NCBI RefSeq assembly: GCF_000314895.2
Contig: NZ_CM001773.1
Coordinates: forward strand, 1,224,688 to 1,238,546
Length of the DNA stretch: 13,859 nt
Direction: 5' to 3'
From: Providencia sneebia DSM 19967
Lineage (GTDB): Bacteria > Pseudomonadota > Gammaproteobacteria > Enterobacterales > Enterobacteriaceae
Below the pieces are notes generated by a model. It did no database searches. It was not told the DNA's origin and worked only from the letters and a program-made list of their open reading frames with translations. Shown here in pieces: positions 1 to 9,402 of the stretch. A program made the position numbers and the translations under genes. How positions within the stretch are numbered: position 1 is the first letter of the stretch; every line of letters starts with the position of its first letter.

Positions 1-302
1 CTTTGTGCCTTGGTTATCGCGGTCGTTACAAAGTGACTACGGGGCAAGATGATGAATTTAATCATCTTCTTAGGCGTTTACAGAAACAAATTCAACAATT
101 GAAAGGTGAAGCTAAACCTATTGTGTTATTTGATGAAGGTGGCAATAAACATCAGCGTTACCGTTTAAGTAAACGCTTCGGTGTCCGCTATATCATCATT
201 ACGGTAGTGATTTTGGCACTTATCATTTACTCCATCTATTCATCCCGACTTAGTTATCAAACGCTGAGCATTGTGGAACAACTAAACTCTTTACTCGGCT
301 AG
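1..302 (+). CDS. tssL: TssL (DotU/VasF) inner-membrane T6SS protein, C-terminal part only
   Basis: This is the 3' end of a gene that starts before the window; codons begin at position 3 and the stop is TAG at 300-302. TssL forms the T6SS inner-membrane complex with TssM. About 99 residues are visible. They begin with an LGYRGRY segment, which matches the conserved LGF.GRY motif at the end of the DotU cytoplasmic domain. A basic stretch (KRFGVRY) and one hydrophobic membrane helix (about residues 64-80 of the visible part) follow, with about 20 residues after it. The protein ends soon after the helix, so it is the short TssL form without a fused OmpA-like peptidoglycan-binding domain. The next gene, clpV, starts 8 bp downstream, and its Shine-Dalgarno (AGGA, 301-304) overlaps this stop codon, which suggests coupled translation. 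The assignment rests on the motif, the C-tail membrane helix and the position next to clpV. Confidence 0.88.
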   Translation, partial: LCLGYRGRYKVTTGQDDEFNHLLRRLQKQIQQLKGEAKPIVLFDEGGNKHQRYRLSKRFGVRYIIITVVILALIIYSIYSSRLSYQTLSIVEQLNSLLG

Positions 303-310
303 GACTCATT

Positions 311-2929
311 ATGATTCAGATTGATCTTTCAACATTGGTTAACCGATTACATCCTATCGCAAAACATGCGCTTGAAAACGCAGCCGCTTATTGTGTGAGT
401 CACCAGCAACCTGAGATTACCGTTTCACAATTTTTACAGCAATTACTTGAAACACCATTAACTGATATTCGTATTATCTGCCATAAAGCGAATATAGATG
501 TGTTGGAATTGATTGAATTACTTGAGGTGCAAATTCCACCACACCATGCTGTAACTCAAAGTTATCCAAGTTTTTCACCATTATTAATTGAGTGGATGAA
601 AGACTGCTGGTTATTAGCATCAACAGAATACAACCACAATGAACTTCGCTCTGGTACCTTATTTCTAACTTTATTACAGATGCCATTACGCTATTTGTCT
701 AAACCAGTTGCTGACTTATTAATTCGCGTCAACCGTGATCAACTAAAACAGAATTTTGATCATTGGACATCAGGCTCTGCTGAAGCACCTTCAACAGAAA
801 CAAAGCAACAAACGGTAGGAACGCGTCCAACAGATTCCTTGCTAGCAAAATTTACTCAAAACTTAACCCAACAAGCGAGAGAAAACCAGCTAGACCCCGT
901 TTTATGTCGTGATCATGAAATTGATCTGATGATTGATATCCTGTGCCGTCGCCGTAAAAATAACCCCGTCGTTGTTGGGGAACCTGGTGTGGGTAAAAGC
1001 GCGCTGATAGAAGGGCTAGCATTGCGCATTGTTGCGGGGGAGATCCCCGAGAAATTACGTGGTTGTGAATTACTTACTCTAGATCTTGGTGCGTTACAAG
1101 CCGGAGCCGCAGTAAAAGGTGAATTTGAAAAGCGCTTCAAAGGTATTATGCAAGAAGTCAGCCAATCACCACATCCCATTATTTTATTTATCGATGAAGC
1201 TCATACTCTGATTGGTGCAGGTAATCAACAAGGTGGATTGGATGTTTCCAACTTATTAAAACCTGCACTTGCACGCGGTGAATTGCGCACAATTGCAGCA
1301 ACGACGTGGAGTGAATATAAGAAATATTTTGAAAAAGATCCCGCTCTTGCACGCCGTTTCCAATTGGTGCAAGTAAAAGAACCTACCGCAGCAGAAGCTG
1401 TAATCATTATGCGTGGTCTAAGGTCTATTTATGAGCAAGCTCATCAAGTTTTTATTGATGATGAAGCTTTACGTGCCAGTGCAGAATTGAGTGATCGCTA
1501 TTTATCAGGCAGACAATTACCTGATAAAGCCATTGATGTTCTTGATACCGCAGGCGCTCGTGCGGCTATTAATCTTTCGTCGCCACCAAAACAACTTTCT
1601 CTATTAAAAACTGAACTCCATCAAATTGGTATGGAAACCAATATATTACAACGTGAGCAGCAATTAGGGTTAAATGATCACCATGTTCGCCTTGAAACTT
1701 TGGCTGAGCAAGCTGAGGTTATTGAATTACAGATTAAAGCGTTACAGGAAGCTTGGGAAATTCAGCAAGGCATTGTTGCACAAATAATTGAACTCAGAGC
1801 TCAGCTACTAGATAACGATCAACAACAACTTGAAATAGAAGAAAATGATCGTTTGGTTCTTAAAGAACAGTTAAAACAACTCAATGAGCAACTTAATGAT
1901 CTCCATGAACAATATTTGTTGGTTTCACCACATGTCGATAAAAAACAGATCGCAGCTGTCATTGCCGAGTGGACCGGAGTTCCGCTCAACCGATTGTCAC
2001 AAGATGCATTATCCGTAGTAACAGAATTACCTGTTTACTTAGAGCAAGCCATTAAAGGGCAATCACTCGCTATTGAGAGTTTACATAAACACTTACTGAC
2101 AGCAAGAGCAGATTTACGCCGACCAGGGCGTCCTCTTGGTGCATTCTTACTCGCAGGACCAAGTGGTGTAGGGAAAACAGAAACTGTTATTCAAATAGCC
2201 CAATTGATGTTTGGTGGTACTCAGTACCTAACAACCATCAATATGTCAGAATTTCAAGAAAAACATACTGTTTCGCGTTTAATCGGCTCCCCTCCAGGTT
2301 ATGTGGGATATGGTGAAGGCGGCGTATTAACTGAAGCGATACGCAAAAAACCTTACTCTGTTGTGTTATTAGATGAAGTCGAAAAAGCGCATCCTGATGT
2401 ATTGAATTTATTTTATCAAGCTTTTGATAAGGGTGAACTTGCTGATGGTGAAGGTCAGATCATTGATTGTAAAAATGTCGCATTCTTCTTAACGTCAAAC
2501 TTAGGTGATCAGGTTATCGCAGCTTATGCAGACAAACTTGAAGAGCTTCAAGATGCTCTTTACCCAGAGTTAACCTCATTCTTTAAACCAGCATTACTTG
2601 CACGTATGGAAGTGATTCCTTACCTACCTTTATCGCCTGAAATTTTACAACAAATTGTCAGTGGTAAGCTTTCTCGTTTGGTATCGCTATTGCAAAGCCG
2701 CTTTAACGCGGAAGTGGTATTAGAGGAAAGTGTAATCAGTGAAATTTTACGTCGCGCTTCGCGAGCAGAAAATGGTGCGCGTATCTTAGAGTCAATTATT
2801 GATGGTGCTTTGTTACCCCCACTATCACTGCTATTGCTGCAATACAGCGCCCAAAATAAAGATATCAACCACATTCGGTTATCCACACAACACAATGAAT
2901 TTATTGCAATGGTGAATGCTGAACAATGA
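311..2929 (+). CDS. clpV: ClpV (TssH), AAA+ ATPase that disassembles the contracted T6SS sheath
   Basis: The 872-residue product has the full architecture of the ClpB-like T6SS ATPase, which unfolds contracted TssB/TssC sheath in the cytoplasm so the subunits can be reused. An N-terminal Clp repeat domain covers about residues 1-150. The first AAA+ module has Walker A GEPGVGKS (223-230) and Walker B ending in D295-E296 (FIDEAHTL). A glutamine-rich, probably coiled-coil middle domain lies at about 425-540. The second AAA+ module has Walker A GPSGVGKT (616-623) and Walker B D688-E689 (LLDEVEKAH), followed by the IGSPPGYVGYGEGG pore-loop region. All catalytic residues look intact and the length is typical. 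The ATG is preceded by AGGA at 301-304. The stop codon overlaps the next start as ATGA. A general ClpB chaperone is much less likely, because the gene is embedded among T6SS genes. Confidence 0.97.
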   Translation: MIQIDLSTLVNRLHPIAKHALENAAAYCVSHQQPEITVSQFLQQLLETPLTDIRIICHKANIDVLELIELLEVQIPPHHAVTQSYPSFSPLLIEWMKDCWLLASTEYNHNELRSGTLFLTLLQMPLRYLSKPVADLLIRVNRDQLKQNFDHWTSGSAEAPSTETKQQTVGTRPTDSLLAKFTQNLTQQARENQLDPVLCRDHEIDLMIDILCRRRKNNPVVVGEPGVGKSALIEGLALRIVAGEIPEKLRGCELLTLDLGALQAGAAVKGEFEKRFKGIMQEVSQSPHPIILFIDEAHTLIGAGNQQGGLDVSNLLKPALARGELRTIAATTWSEYKKYFEKDPALARRFQLVQVKEPTAAEAVIIMRGLRSIYEQAHQVFIDDEALRASAELSDRYLSGRQLPDKAIDVLDTAGARAAINLSSPPKQLSLLKTELHQIGMETNILQREQQLGLNDHHVRLETLAEQAEVIELQIKALQEAWEIQQGIVAQIIELRAQLLDNDQQQLEIEENDRLVLKEQLKQLNEQLNDLHEQYLLVSPHVDKKQIAAVIAEWTGVPLNRLSQDALSVVTELPVYLEQAIKGQSLAIESLHKHLLTARADLRRPGRPLGAFLLAGPSGVGKTETVIQIAQLMFGGTQYLTTINMSEFQEKHTVSRLIGSPPGYVGYGEGGVLTEAIRKKPYSVVLLDEVEKAHPDVLNLFYQAFDKGELADGEGQIIDCKNVAFFLTSNLGDQVIAAYADKLEELQDALYPELTSFFKPALLARMEVIPYLPLSPEILQQIVSGKLSRLVSLLQSRFNAEVVLEESVISEILRRASRAENGARILESIIDGALLPPLSLLLLQYSAQNKDINHIRLSTQHNEFIAMVNAEQ

Positions 2930-3723
2930 AAACACGACTGAAAAATGCCTTAGCTTTACTGGAATGTTCAAATATAGATGTGCTGGCAAGCCAATTCTTG
3001 GTGTTTAGTTTTACACGTAGCCCATTCAGCGCACTTATTGTTTCATTGGTTAATCAATCTGAAAATCGTTTACAGAGTTGGAGTATTAAGCAATCGAATC
3101 AAGTTGAGCAAGGGCATTTGGATGTCGATATTAATGATGTGGATCACCCCTTAATTCAGCTGATATTAAAAAATGACATTGTACTGTGGGAAAATTTAAA
3201 GCAAGGGGCGCATATCAATGATCGTCACTTGCGTCAGTTTATTGCGGAATTACCAACAGGTACTGGTTTATATAGCTTGCCGCTAAAAGATTTACGCAAT
3301 AAAACATGTGGCGCGATAATCCTATTTGGCCAATCGCTTACTATGGATAGCTATGAACAAGGTATTTTCCCTATATATTGTTCGCTTTTTAATCATCAAT
3401 TAAAAAGTATCCTTGAGTTTTCACAAGCAAGACAAACAATCTCCCATTTGCAATATCTCAATACGTTACATCAGGAGCGTGAGCGGCAATTACAAGCCAC
3501 TGTCAATGTTTTGACCACGCCAGCAGCATCAATTGGTCACTCAACTCTCTATGATTTTAAAGAAATTAATGATTTAACGGTTGCTACTGAAAATTATGAA
3601 GAACAAATTTTAAAAGATCGACAACAGTATGCTGGTGGAGATTTAGACACGATGGCATCAAGTTTAAATCTATCAAAGCGTTCCTTAATCTATAAATTAA
3701 AAAAATACGGATGTATGAGATGA
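2926..3723 (+). CDS. vasH: VasH-like T6SS regulator lacking the sigma-54 activator AAA+ domain
   Basis: The 265-residue protein sits where vasH, an activator of sigma-54-dependent promoters, lies in vas-type clusters. What can be seen is an N-terminal alpha/beta region of about 160 residues that is compatible with a GAF-type sensor domain. A short helical linker follows (QERERQLQATVNV, about 184-196). A C-terminal Fis/NtrC-type helix-turn-helix lies at about 235-262, with ASSLNLSKRSLIYKLKKYG as recognition unit. The usual VasH is about twice as long; the central AAA+ domain, with Walker A and the GAFTGA loop that contacts sigma-54, is absent. The reading frame shows no obvious break, so this looks like a stable short form and not a fresh deletion. 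I infer DNA binding without sigma-54 activation. The start overlaps the clpV stop (ATGA), with GGTGA at 2911-2915 as a possible ribosome site; the stop overlaps the vasI start. The sensor-domain call is weaker than the HTH call. Confidence 0.65.
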   Translation: MKTRLKNALALLECSNIDVLASQFLVFSFTRSPFSALIVSLVNQSENRLQSWSIKQSNQVEQGHLDVDINDVDHPLIQLILKNDIVLWENLKQGAHINDRHLRQFIAELPTGTGLYSLPLKDLRNKTCGAIILFGQSLTMDSYEQGIFPIYCSLFNHQLKSILEFSQARQTISHLQYLNTLHQERERQLQATVNVLTTPAASIGHSTLYDFKEINDLTVATENYEEQILKDRQQYAGGDLDTMASSLNLSKRSLIYKLKKYGCMR

Positions 3724-4364
3724 ATATTTCACCTCTAATAGGGTGGCTATTGCCCGCTTTATTCATTTCTAGCACTGTTTCTGCGGAACAAACAATGGCA
3801 CAAGAGTTGCTCAATGAATTATCAGAGTGCCGTATTGAAACGTCACAATTAAGCCGCCTAGCCTGCTATGACAAGATTATGGTGGATACTCCAGAAGAAG
3901 TGCAACTTGAACCAAGCAAAATGGGGAAAGTATGGCGCCAAGCAATGGAACATGAAATGCACAGGGAAGATAACAGTGCAGGCTTCTTAGTGACATTGCC
4001 TGAAACTGGGGATTACCCCGTCATTATGACGATCCCTGCAATTGGTTTCGCACCACCTCGCCCAATCATGATGATCAGTTGTATTGACAATATCACTCGC
4101 CTGCAAATTGTGTTACCGCGTCAGCAGGACTCAGGCAGTGTGATGTTGACGACAGATAAAACTCAATTCACTGCTGATTGGTTTCTCCGTGAAAACGGAT
4201 ATGTATTGGAATCAAGCCGTGGCATTCCGGGTATTGATGAAATTAAACGCCTTTTAAATGGTGAAAAGTTGACATTAAAGCTGAGTAACAATGACAGGCT
4301 TACCTTTAATATTTCTGGGATTGCACAAGAAATTCAACCTCTAAGAGCAGCTTGTCACTGGTAA
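3720..4364 (+). CDS. vasI: VasI/TagO-family T6SS-associated envelope protein
   Basis: I chose the ATG at 3720, giving 214 residues, because it forms an ATGA overlap with the preceding stop and begins a clean signal peptide. An in-frame ATG at 3711 would add only three residues (MYE). The N-terminus is a hydrophobic leader, NISPLIGWLLPALFISSTVSA, with a plausible cut after VSA and before EQ. The rest is soluble and presumably periplasmic. The segment with C-x(n)-RLACYDKI near the mature N-terminus is typical of the VasI/TagO family, followed by a beta-rich region with paired cysteines (SCIDNIT and a C-terminal AACHW). VasI lies between vasH and tssA (vasJ) in the V. cholerae cluster, the same place as here. 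Its biochemical role is not well defined; it is an accessory and not a core T6SS component. The family call rests on position, size, signal peptide and the LACYD motif. Confidence 0.8.
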   Translation: MNISPLIGWLLPALFISSTVSAEQTMAQELLNELSECRIETSQLSRLACYDKIMVDTPEEVQLEPSKMGKVWRQAMEHEMHREDNSAGFLVTLPETGDYPVIMTIPAIGFAPPRPIMMISCIDNITRLQIVLPRQQDSGSVMLTTDKTQFTADWFLRENGYVLESSRGIPGIDEIKRLLNGEKLTLKLSNNDRLTFNISGIAQEIQPLRAACHW

Positions 4365-4369
4365 CTATC

Positions 4370-5818
4370 ATGATGATGAATAAACAAAAAGAATGGAAAG
4401 AGCTGCTACTTGCTCCTCTTAATGAGAATCAGCAAGCTAGCCCTATTGCTGATGACAACCCAGATTGGGAATATATTGATGGTGAAATGATTAAGTTCGG
4501 TTCATTAAGCCATACTCAACTAAATGTTGATGAAATTCAACGCAAAATTCTCAATCTGTTTGCTAATGAAACAAAAGATTTCCGCTTGTTAGTCCATTTA
4601 TTACGCACATTACAACATGCTGGAAAACCAGAGGAGTTAACATTAGCGGCTGGTTTACTGGCTGAGTTTGTCAGGCATTATTGGGAAAATAGTTATCCAC
4701 AAAACATTAAGTTAAAAAGGCGTTTAGCTGGGCAAATCCTTAAACGCTTTGAAACTGCTCAAGAAAGTTTTTCTCGTCAAGCCAGTGCTAATTTGCGAGA
4801 TAACATTCTTGGCTCATTTGCCTTCTTAGCTAAATCATGGCATTCACAATGCCCTGATTTATCGTCCGAAATTGATCAACTGAGCCGCAATTATAATCGT
4901 ATTGAACAAAGTGAATCCACTTTAGTGGTTGAATCACCCATTGCCACAACAAATGAAAAAGTGGGTGTAGAAAATACCATTCAACCACAAACGCCAATAC
5001 AAAAGGCACCAGTAGTTGAAGTAAATCAGAGTGATGAACGGCAATGGAAACAGACATTACTTAAAGTTGCAGAAGCTATATGTGCGCAAAACCCCACAGA
5101 TTCCGTAGGTTATTGCCTGCGCCGTTATGCTATTTGGCATACCATTCACTCGCTTCCGATGGCAAATGCAGATGGAAAAACACCATTAGCGCCCGTATCT
5201 CAAGACAGAGTTCTTGATTACAAAAATCAAATGAGCCAGCCATCCATTGAGCTCTTAAATAACATTGAGCAAAGCCTCACATTATCACCTTATTGGTTGG
5301 AAGGTCATATGTTAGCGGGGAAAGTCTCTGCTGCTTTAGGTTATACACAGGTTAGCCTAGCAATTACCCAAGAATTACAACTGTTTCTCAATCGATTACC
5401 TGATTTAGCTAAATTGAGTTTTTCAGATATGACGCCTTTTTTGCCAGATGATGTTCTATCTTGGCTCAGTGCTTCACAAGAATCTACTCACTCTCACTCA
5501 TCCGGTCATTCACCAGCAATACAAGTTGATCAGCAAGAAGTTTTACAGTGTTTTGAACAATATGGCTTAAATGAAGCGTTAAAAATGATCGAGCAGAAAA
5601 TCTCAATCACGCATGAACCCAGAACCCATTTTTATGGGCAACTATTATCAGCTCAACTTTTTGAGAAAGCAGGAATGGTACATATGGCGGCCTCCCTTTA
5701 TCAGCAACTTTATTCTGCTGTACAACAATATTCGCTAATTGAATGGGAACCGAGCTTACTCAATCAGTTAGCACAAAAAAAACAGGAAATGACTTTTGAT
5801 AGGAATTCACTGCAATGA
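4370..5818 (+). CDS. tssA: TssA (VasJ), T6SS baseplate/sheath assembly protein with ImpA N-terminal domain
   Basis: TssA binds the membrane complex and baseplate and primes or guides tube and sheath growth. Residues from about 10 to 130 form the ImpA_N domain (WKELLLAPLNENQQASPIAD, then FRLLVHLLRTL and a GLLAEFVRHYWENSYP segment typical of the family). A low-complexity linker follows. The C-terminal half is helical and ends in a TssA C-terminal type region (EALKMIEQ, RTHFYGQLLSAQLFEKAGMVHMAASLYQQL). Three consecutive ATGs occur at 4370, 4373 and 4376, and none has a strong Shine-Dalgarno. A TTG at 4352 would overlap vasI and is preceded by AAGAG, so the exact start is uncertain. With 4370 the product has 482 residues. 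An A8 run near the 3' end (5775-5782) does not disturb the frame. The stop overlaps the tssM start as ATGA. Confidence 0.9.
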   Translation: MMMNKQKEWKELLLAPLNENQQASPIADDNPDWEYIDGEMIKFGSLSHTQLNVDEIQRKILNLFANETKDFRLLVHLLRTLQHAGKPEELTLAAGLLAEFVRHYWENSYPQNIKLKRRLAGQILKRFETAQESFSRQASANLRDNILGSFAFLAKSWHSQCPDLSSEIDQLSRNYNRIEQSESTLVVESPIATTNEKVGVENTIQPQTPIQKAPVVEVNQSDERQWKQTLLKVAEAICAQNPTDSVGYCLRRYAIWHTIHSLPMANADGKTPLAPVSQDRVLDYKNQMSQPSIELLNNIEQSLTLSPYWLEGHMLAGKVSAALGYTQVSLAITQELQLFLNRLPDLAKLSFSDMTPFLPDDVLSWLSASQESTHSHSSGHSPAIQVDQQEVLQCFEQYGLNEALKMIEQKISITHEPRTHFYGQLLSAQLFEKAGMVHMAASLYQQLYSAVQQYSLIEWEPSLLNQLAQKKQEMTFDRNSLQ

Positions 5819-8800
5819 AATTATCTTTTCTATCTATACCAAAAATAACTGGCTCCTTTAAAAAACTGTTTTTCGCTGATAGGCCAAAGATCAAATCCTT
5901 TTTATTACTATGCTTAGCTTTACTTCCTGCCATCTTAATTATTTGGATTTGGTGGTGGGGACCTGATTTTAGCTATCAAGAACACTATCCATTAAAAGCG
6001 CTTAGTGCGCGTTGGTTAGCCACTATTATTATCGTATTGCTCATTGTTAGCTGGATTGGCTTTACCACATGGAAGCGGGTTAAAAAATTAGAAAGTTTAA
6101 AATTAGATATTGAGCTAGCCGTTGTCGATCCCGTTCGTCAAGATATTGATTTTCAAAATCGCTATCTTGATTATTGGAAATCTCAATTTATTCGTCATTT
6201 AAATGGTCACACTAATTCTGTCTATCTGCGCCCATGGTATTTTATTTTAGGGGAAGACAATAGTGGCAAACAAACTTTACTAAAAAACAGTTTAAATACG
6301 TTAGATATTGCTCCTATTGAAAATGTCGTGAGCACTCAAACGCTACCACTGCATATCCAATGTTTATTGACTGATAATTCCGTCTTGTTTATTCCTGATG
6401 GTCAATTACTCACTCAACCAATTGGGCCTGATGATAAGCCACAATTATATCACCGTTTATGGAATGAATTACTTGAGTGGTTAAATTCCAATCGCTCAAG
6501 ACAACCAATGAATGGGATTATTTTAACTATTGATGCCTTATCTTTGCTTACCGATTCAAAAGAAAAAACGGGCCAATTAATCGCTGATTTACATATGCGT
6601 ATTGAAGAAATACGTATGACGTTTAATAGTCAACTGCCTATATATATTGTCTTAACCAAATTAGATTTATTACGTGGCTTTGATTCAATGTTTCAATCTC
6701 TTGATGCTCAGCAGCGTAATCAAGTTCTAGGTGTTTCATTTAGTTCTAAAAATAATCAAGATTGGCAAAAAACACTCAATACATTTTGGGAACAGTGGGT
6801 CAGTCAAATGAATAGCGCATTACCTGAAATGATGTTGCATCGCCCAGAAGGTAATCAACGAAGTGATTTATTCAGTTTTATACGCCAAATTGAAGGATTA
6901 CAAAGTCGCGTTATAACCCTTATTTCTGCTTTAATCGCCAGTAATGAACAAAAAAATATCCGTTTAAGAGGTGTGTATCTAACTTCAGCAACTCAAGTGG
7001 GACAAATTGATGATGTTTTCAGCCAAACTGCGGCCGTACAATATCATTTACCAACTGCACCACTGACCACTTGGCCAATAGGTGATACTCACCCTTATTT
7101 CACGCAAAATTTATTTAAAAATATCTTATTTAGTGAGCCTAATTTAGCTGCAGAAAATCATTATTGGGTGAAAAAACATCGTACACGATTGCTAGTGACG
7201 TCAGCATTAAGCGTCGTTGGGCTTTTGGTCGTTTGGAATGGTTGGAGCCATTATTACAATAAAAATTATCGTGCAGGTGAAAATGTTCTAAATGAAGTGA
7301 AAGCATTTAAAGCAATAGAATCCGTCAGCACAAAAGATACTAATGGAAGCTTGCAACTACCTGTATTGAATCCTTTAAGAGAAGCAACTTTAGCTTATGG
7401 TAACCATCGAGATAAAAATAACTTATTATCAGAAATGGGCTTATACCAAGGGCAGAAAGTCGGCCCACAAGTTGAAAGTGTTTATCTGCAATTACTCACC
7501 GAACGTTTCTTGCCAACTGTTATGGCTGGATTATTAATTGAGTTGGGAAATGCAGAAAAAGGCAGTGAAGAGAAACTCGAAATTTTACGTGTTATGCGGA
7601 TGTTAGAGGATAAAAGTGGTCGTAATAATGGCTTAGTTGAAGATTATATGGCTAATTATTGGAGCCAAATATTTACTGGGCAACGTGATATTCAGTCTCA
7701 GCTTCGTAATCATTTACATCATGCTTTAGAACATACAGATTGGAAAGCTGAACGTCAAAAAGGCTCTGCTATTGCTAACAAAGTCTTCACGCCTTTTGCA
7801 AAACCTATCAATGATGCACAAAAAGAGCTCAATGCTCTCTCTTTATATCAACGTGTTTATCAAACACTAAGATTGAAAGCTAACCAAACACTATCATCAC
7901 CGCTGAATCTACGCCATCAAATAGGGCCTAGCTTTACTTCGGTATTTGCAGAAGTTGATGACAATAAATTAGAAATTCCGCAATTTTTGACGCGCTCAGG
8001 GTTAATTAACTACTTCATTAAACAGAATGACGAATTAGTTGAGCTAACTTTATTAGATGCTTGGGTATTAAACTTAGCAAATAACACGCAATACAGTGAC
8101 AGTGACCGTAAAGAAATTCAACGTCAAATTAGTGAGCAGTATCTCAGTGATTATACCGCACAATGGAACAGTGCGATGAGCCACTTAGAAATTCGTGAGT
8201 TTGATACAATTCAAGATGAAATTAATGCATTGGAGCAAATTATCAGTGGTGAACAACCGCTAAGACGGGCTCTACAAGTTCTTAGAGATAATACTTCATT
8301 ACCAACAATGGATAGCTCATTATCTTCTGAAGAACAGCAAAAATTACTCGCTGAGCCTAAATATAAACTTTTAAACCGATTAGATAGAGAATTTTCACCA
8401 GAAACTGAAATTTTAGTCAGTAATAATGGTGAAAATTTGCAAAATCTCAACCAAAAACTAAATGATTTACATCGCTATTTATTAAGTATTCAAAATTCTC
8501 CAGTTCCAGGTAAGGCGGCACTAAAAGCGGTATCCTTGCGGTTAAATGATAATAATCGTGATGTTATTTTTGAATTATCACAAATAGCTAAAACACTTCC
8601 TGAACCTCTGAATCGTTGGGTCGGTGATTTGGCTGATCAAGCATGGAATGTTGTACAAAAAGAAGCTATTCGTTACATGGAAGTCGAATGGAATGAAAAT
8701 GTTGTTAAGCAATATAATACTTATATTGCTGGACGTTATCCATTTAATCCTAAAGCCACACAAGATGTGCCATTAAGTGAGTTTGAACGTTTCTTTAAGC

Positions 8801-9363
8801 CAAACGGTACCCTTGATAGCTTCTATCAACAGAATTTACGTTTATTTGTTGAGAATAATCTTATCGAAAACATGGATGGACAATCGCTGATTCGATCAGA
8901 TGTTTTAGCACAAATTGAAATTGCTAATCGTATTAGAGACACTTTCTTTACTCCTCAAGGTAATCTCGAAACTCAATATGCTATGGAACCGCTATCTCTT
9001 TCGGGTAGTAAACGCCGCAGTATTCTAAATTTAGATGGACAAATTATTGATTATTCACATGGTCGTAGTAATACCATCCATTTAGTTTGGCCTAATTCCA
9101 TGCGTTCAAATATTGAAAGCAAATTAACATTGGTACCTTTATCAAGTGATAAATCTCCTCGTTCAATAAGTTTTAGCGGGCCATGGGCACAATTACGTCT
9201 AATTGATAGCGGTAAATTAATGAATGTAAAACCAAATTCTTTTGACGTGCGTTTTAATATTGATGGGGGCGATATGACCTACCGTGTACAAATTGATGAA
9301 TCTAATAATCCGTTTTTTGGTGGATTATTTACTCGATTCCGTTTACCGGAAACACTTTATTAA
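5815..9363 (+). CDS. tssM: TssM (IcmF/VasK), inner-membrane T6SS core protein
   Basis: The 1182-residue length matches the family. TssM spans the inner membrane, contacts TssL in the membrane and TssJ in the periplasm, and forms the trans-envelope channel. Two N-terminal membrane helices lie at about 28-48 and 67-83 and a third at about 458-475. The cytoplasmic domain is between them and a large periplasmic domain follows. The cytoplasmic domain contains a P-loop-like GEDNSGKQT at 146-154, in which Q153 replaces the usual Ser/Thr after Lys152. A second segment, LFIPDGQLL (about 191-199), stands where a DTAGRY-type Walker B motif is usual, and TKLDLLRGF is present downstream. ATP use is therefore doubtful, although some working TssM proteins lack a canonical P-loop. 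The ATG overlaps the tssA stop and has AGGA at 5801-5804. No frame damage is seen. Confidence 0.95.
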   Translation: MKLSFLSIPKITGSFKKLFFADRPKIKSFLLLCLALLPAILIIWIWWWGPDFSYQEHYPLKALSARWLATIIIVLLIVSWIGFTTWKRVKKLESLKLDIELAVVDPVRQDIDFQNRYLDYWKSQFIRHLNGHTNSVYLRPWYFILGEDNSGKQTLLKNSLNTLDIAPIENVVSTQTLPLHIQCLLTDNSVLFIPDGQLLTQPIGPDDKPQLYHRLWNELLEWLNSNRSRQPMNGIILTIDALSLLTDSKEKTGQLIADLHMRIEEIRMTFNSQLPIYIVLTKLDLLRGFDSMFQSLDAQQRNQVLGVSFSSKNNQDWQKTLNTFWEQWVSQMNSALPEMMLHRPEGNQRSDLFSFIRQIEGLQSRVITLISALIASNEQKNIRLRGVYLTSATQVGQIDDVFSQTAAVQYHLPTAPLTTWPIGDTHPYFTQNLFKNILFSEPNLAAENHYWVKKHRTRLLVTSALSVVGLLVVWNGWSHYYNKNYRAGENVLNEVKAFKAIESVSTKDTNGSLQLPVLNPLREATLAYGNHRDKNNLLSEMGLYQGQKVGPQVESVYLQLLTERFLPTVMAGLLIELGNAEKGSEEKLEILRVMRMLEDKSGRNNGLVEDYMANYWSQIFTGQRDIQSQLRNHLHHALEHTDWKAERQKGSAIANKVFTPFAKPINDAQKELNALSLYQRVYQTLRLKANQTLSSPLNLRHQIGPSFTSVFAEVDDNKLEIPQFLTRSGLINYFIKQNDELVELTLLDAWVLNLANNTQYSDSDRKEIQRQISEQYLSDYTAQWNSAMSHLEIREFDTIQDEINALEQIISGEQPLRRALQVLRDNTSLPTMDSSLSSEEQQKLLAEPKYKLLNRLDREFSPETEILVSNNGENLQNLNQKLNDLHRYLLSIQNSPVPGKAALKAVSLRLNDNNRDVIFELSQIAKTLPEPLNRWVGDLADQAWNVVQKEAIRYMEVEWNENVVKQYNTYIAGRYPFNPKATQDVPLSEFERFFKPNGTLDSFYQQNLRLFVENNLIENMDGQSLIRSDVLAQIEIANRIRDTFFTPQGNLETQYAMEPLSLSGSKRRSILNLDGQIIDYSHGRSNTIHLVWPNSMRSNIESKLTLVPLSSDKSPRSISFSGPWAQLRLIDSGKLMNVKPNSFDVRFNIDGGDMTYRVQIDESNNPFFGGLFTRFRLPETLY

Positions 9364-9402
9364 TATGGCTTTTCGGTATGTTGACATAGGAATAAATAGA
9401 CA

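Noticed and set aside
913..1179. Minus-strand open frames inside clpV, also at 474-686, 1225-1407 and 2620-2895
   Set aside because: They lie antisense to a conserved coding sequence, have no family resemblance or ribosome site, and are shadows of the clpV codons.
3711..3722. vasI start at ATG 3711
   Set aside because: ATG 3720 gives the ATGA overlap and a cleaner signal peptide; the difference is only three residues.
8211..8763. Minus-strand open frames inside tssM
   Set aside because: Short antisense shadows of the tssM coding sequence with no independent support.
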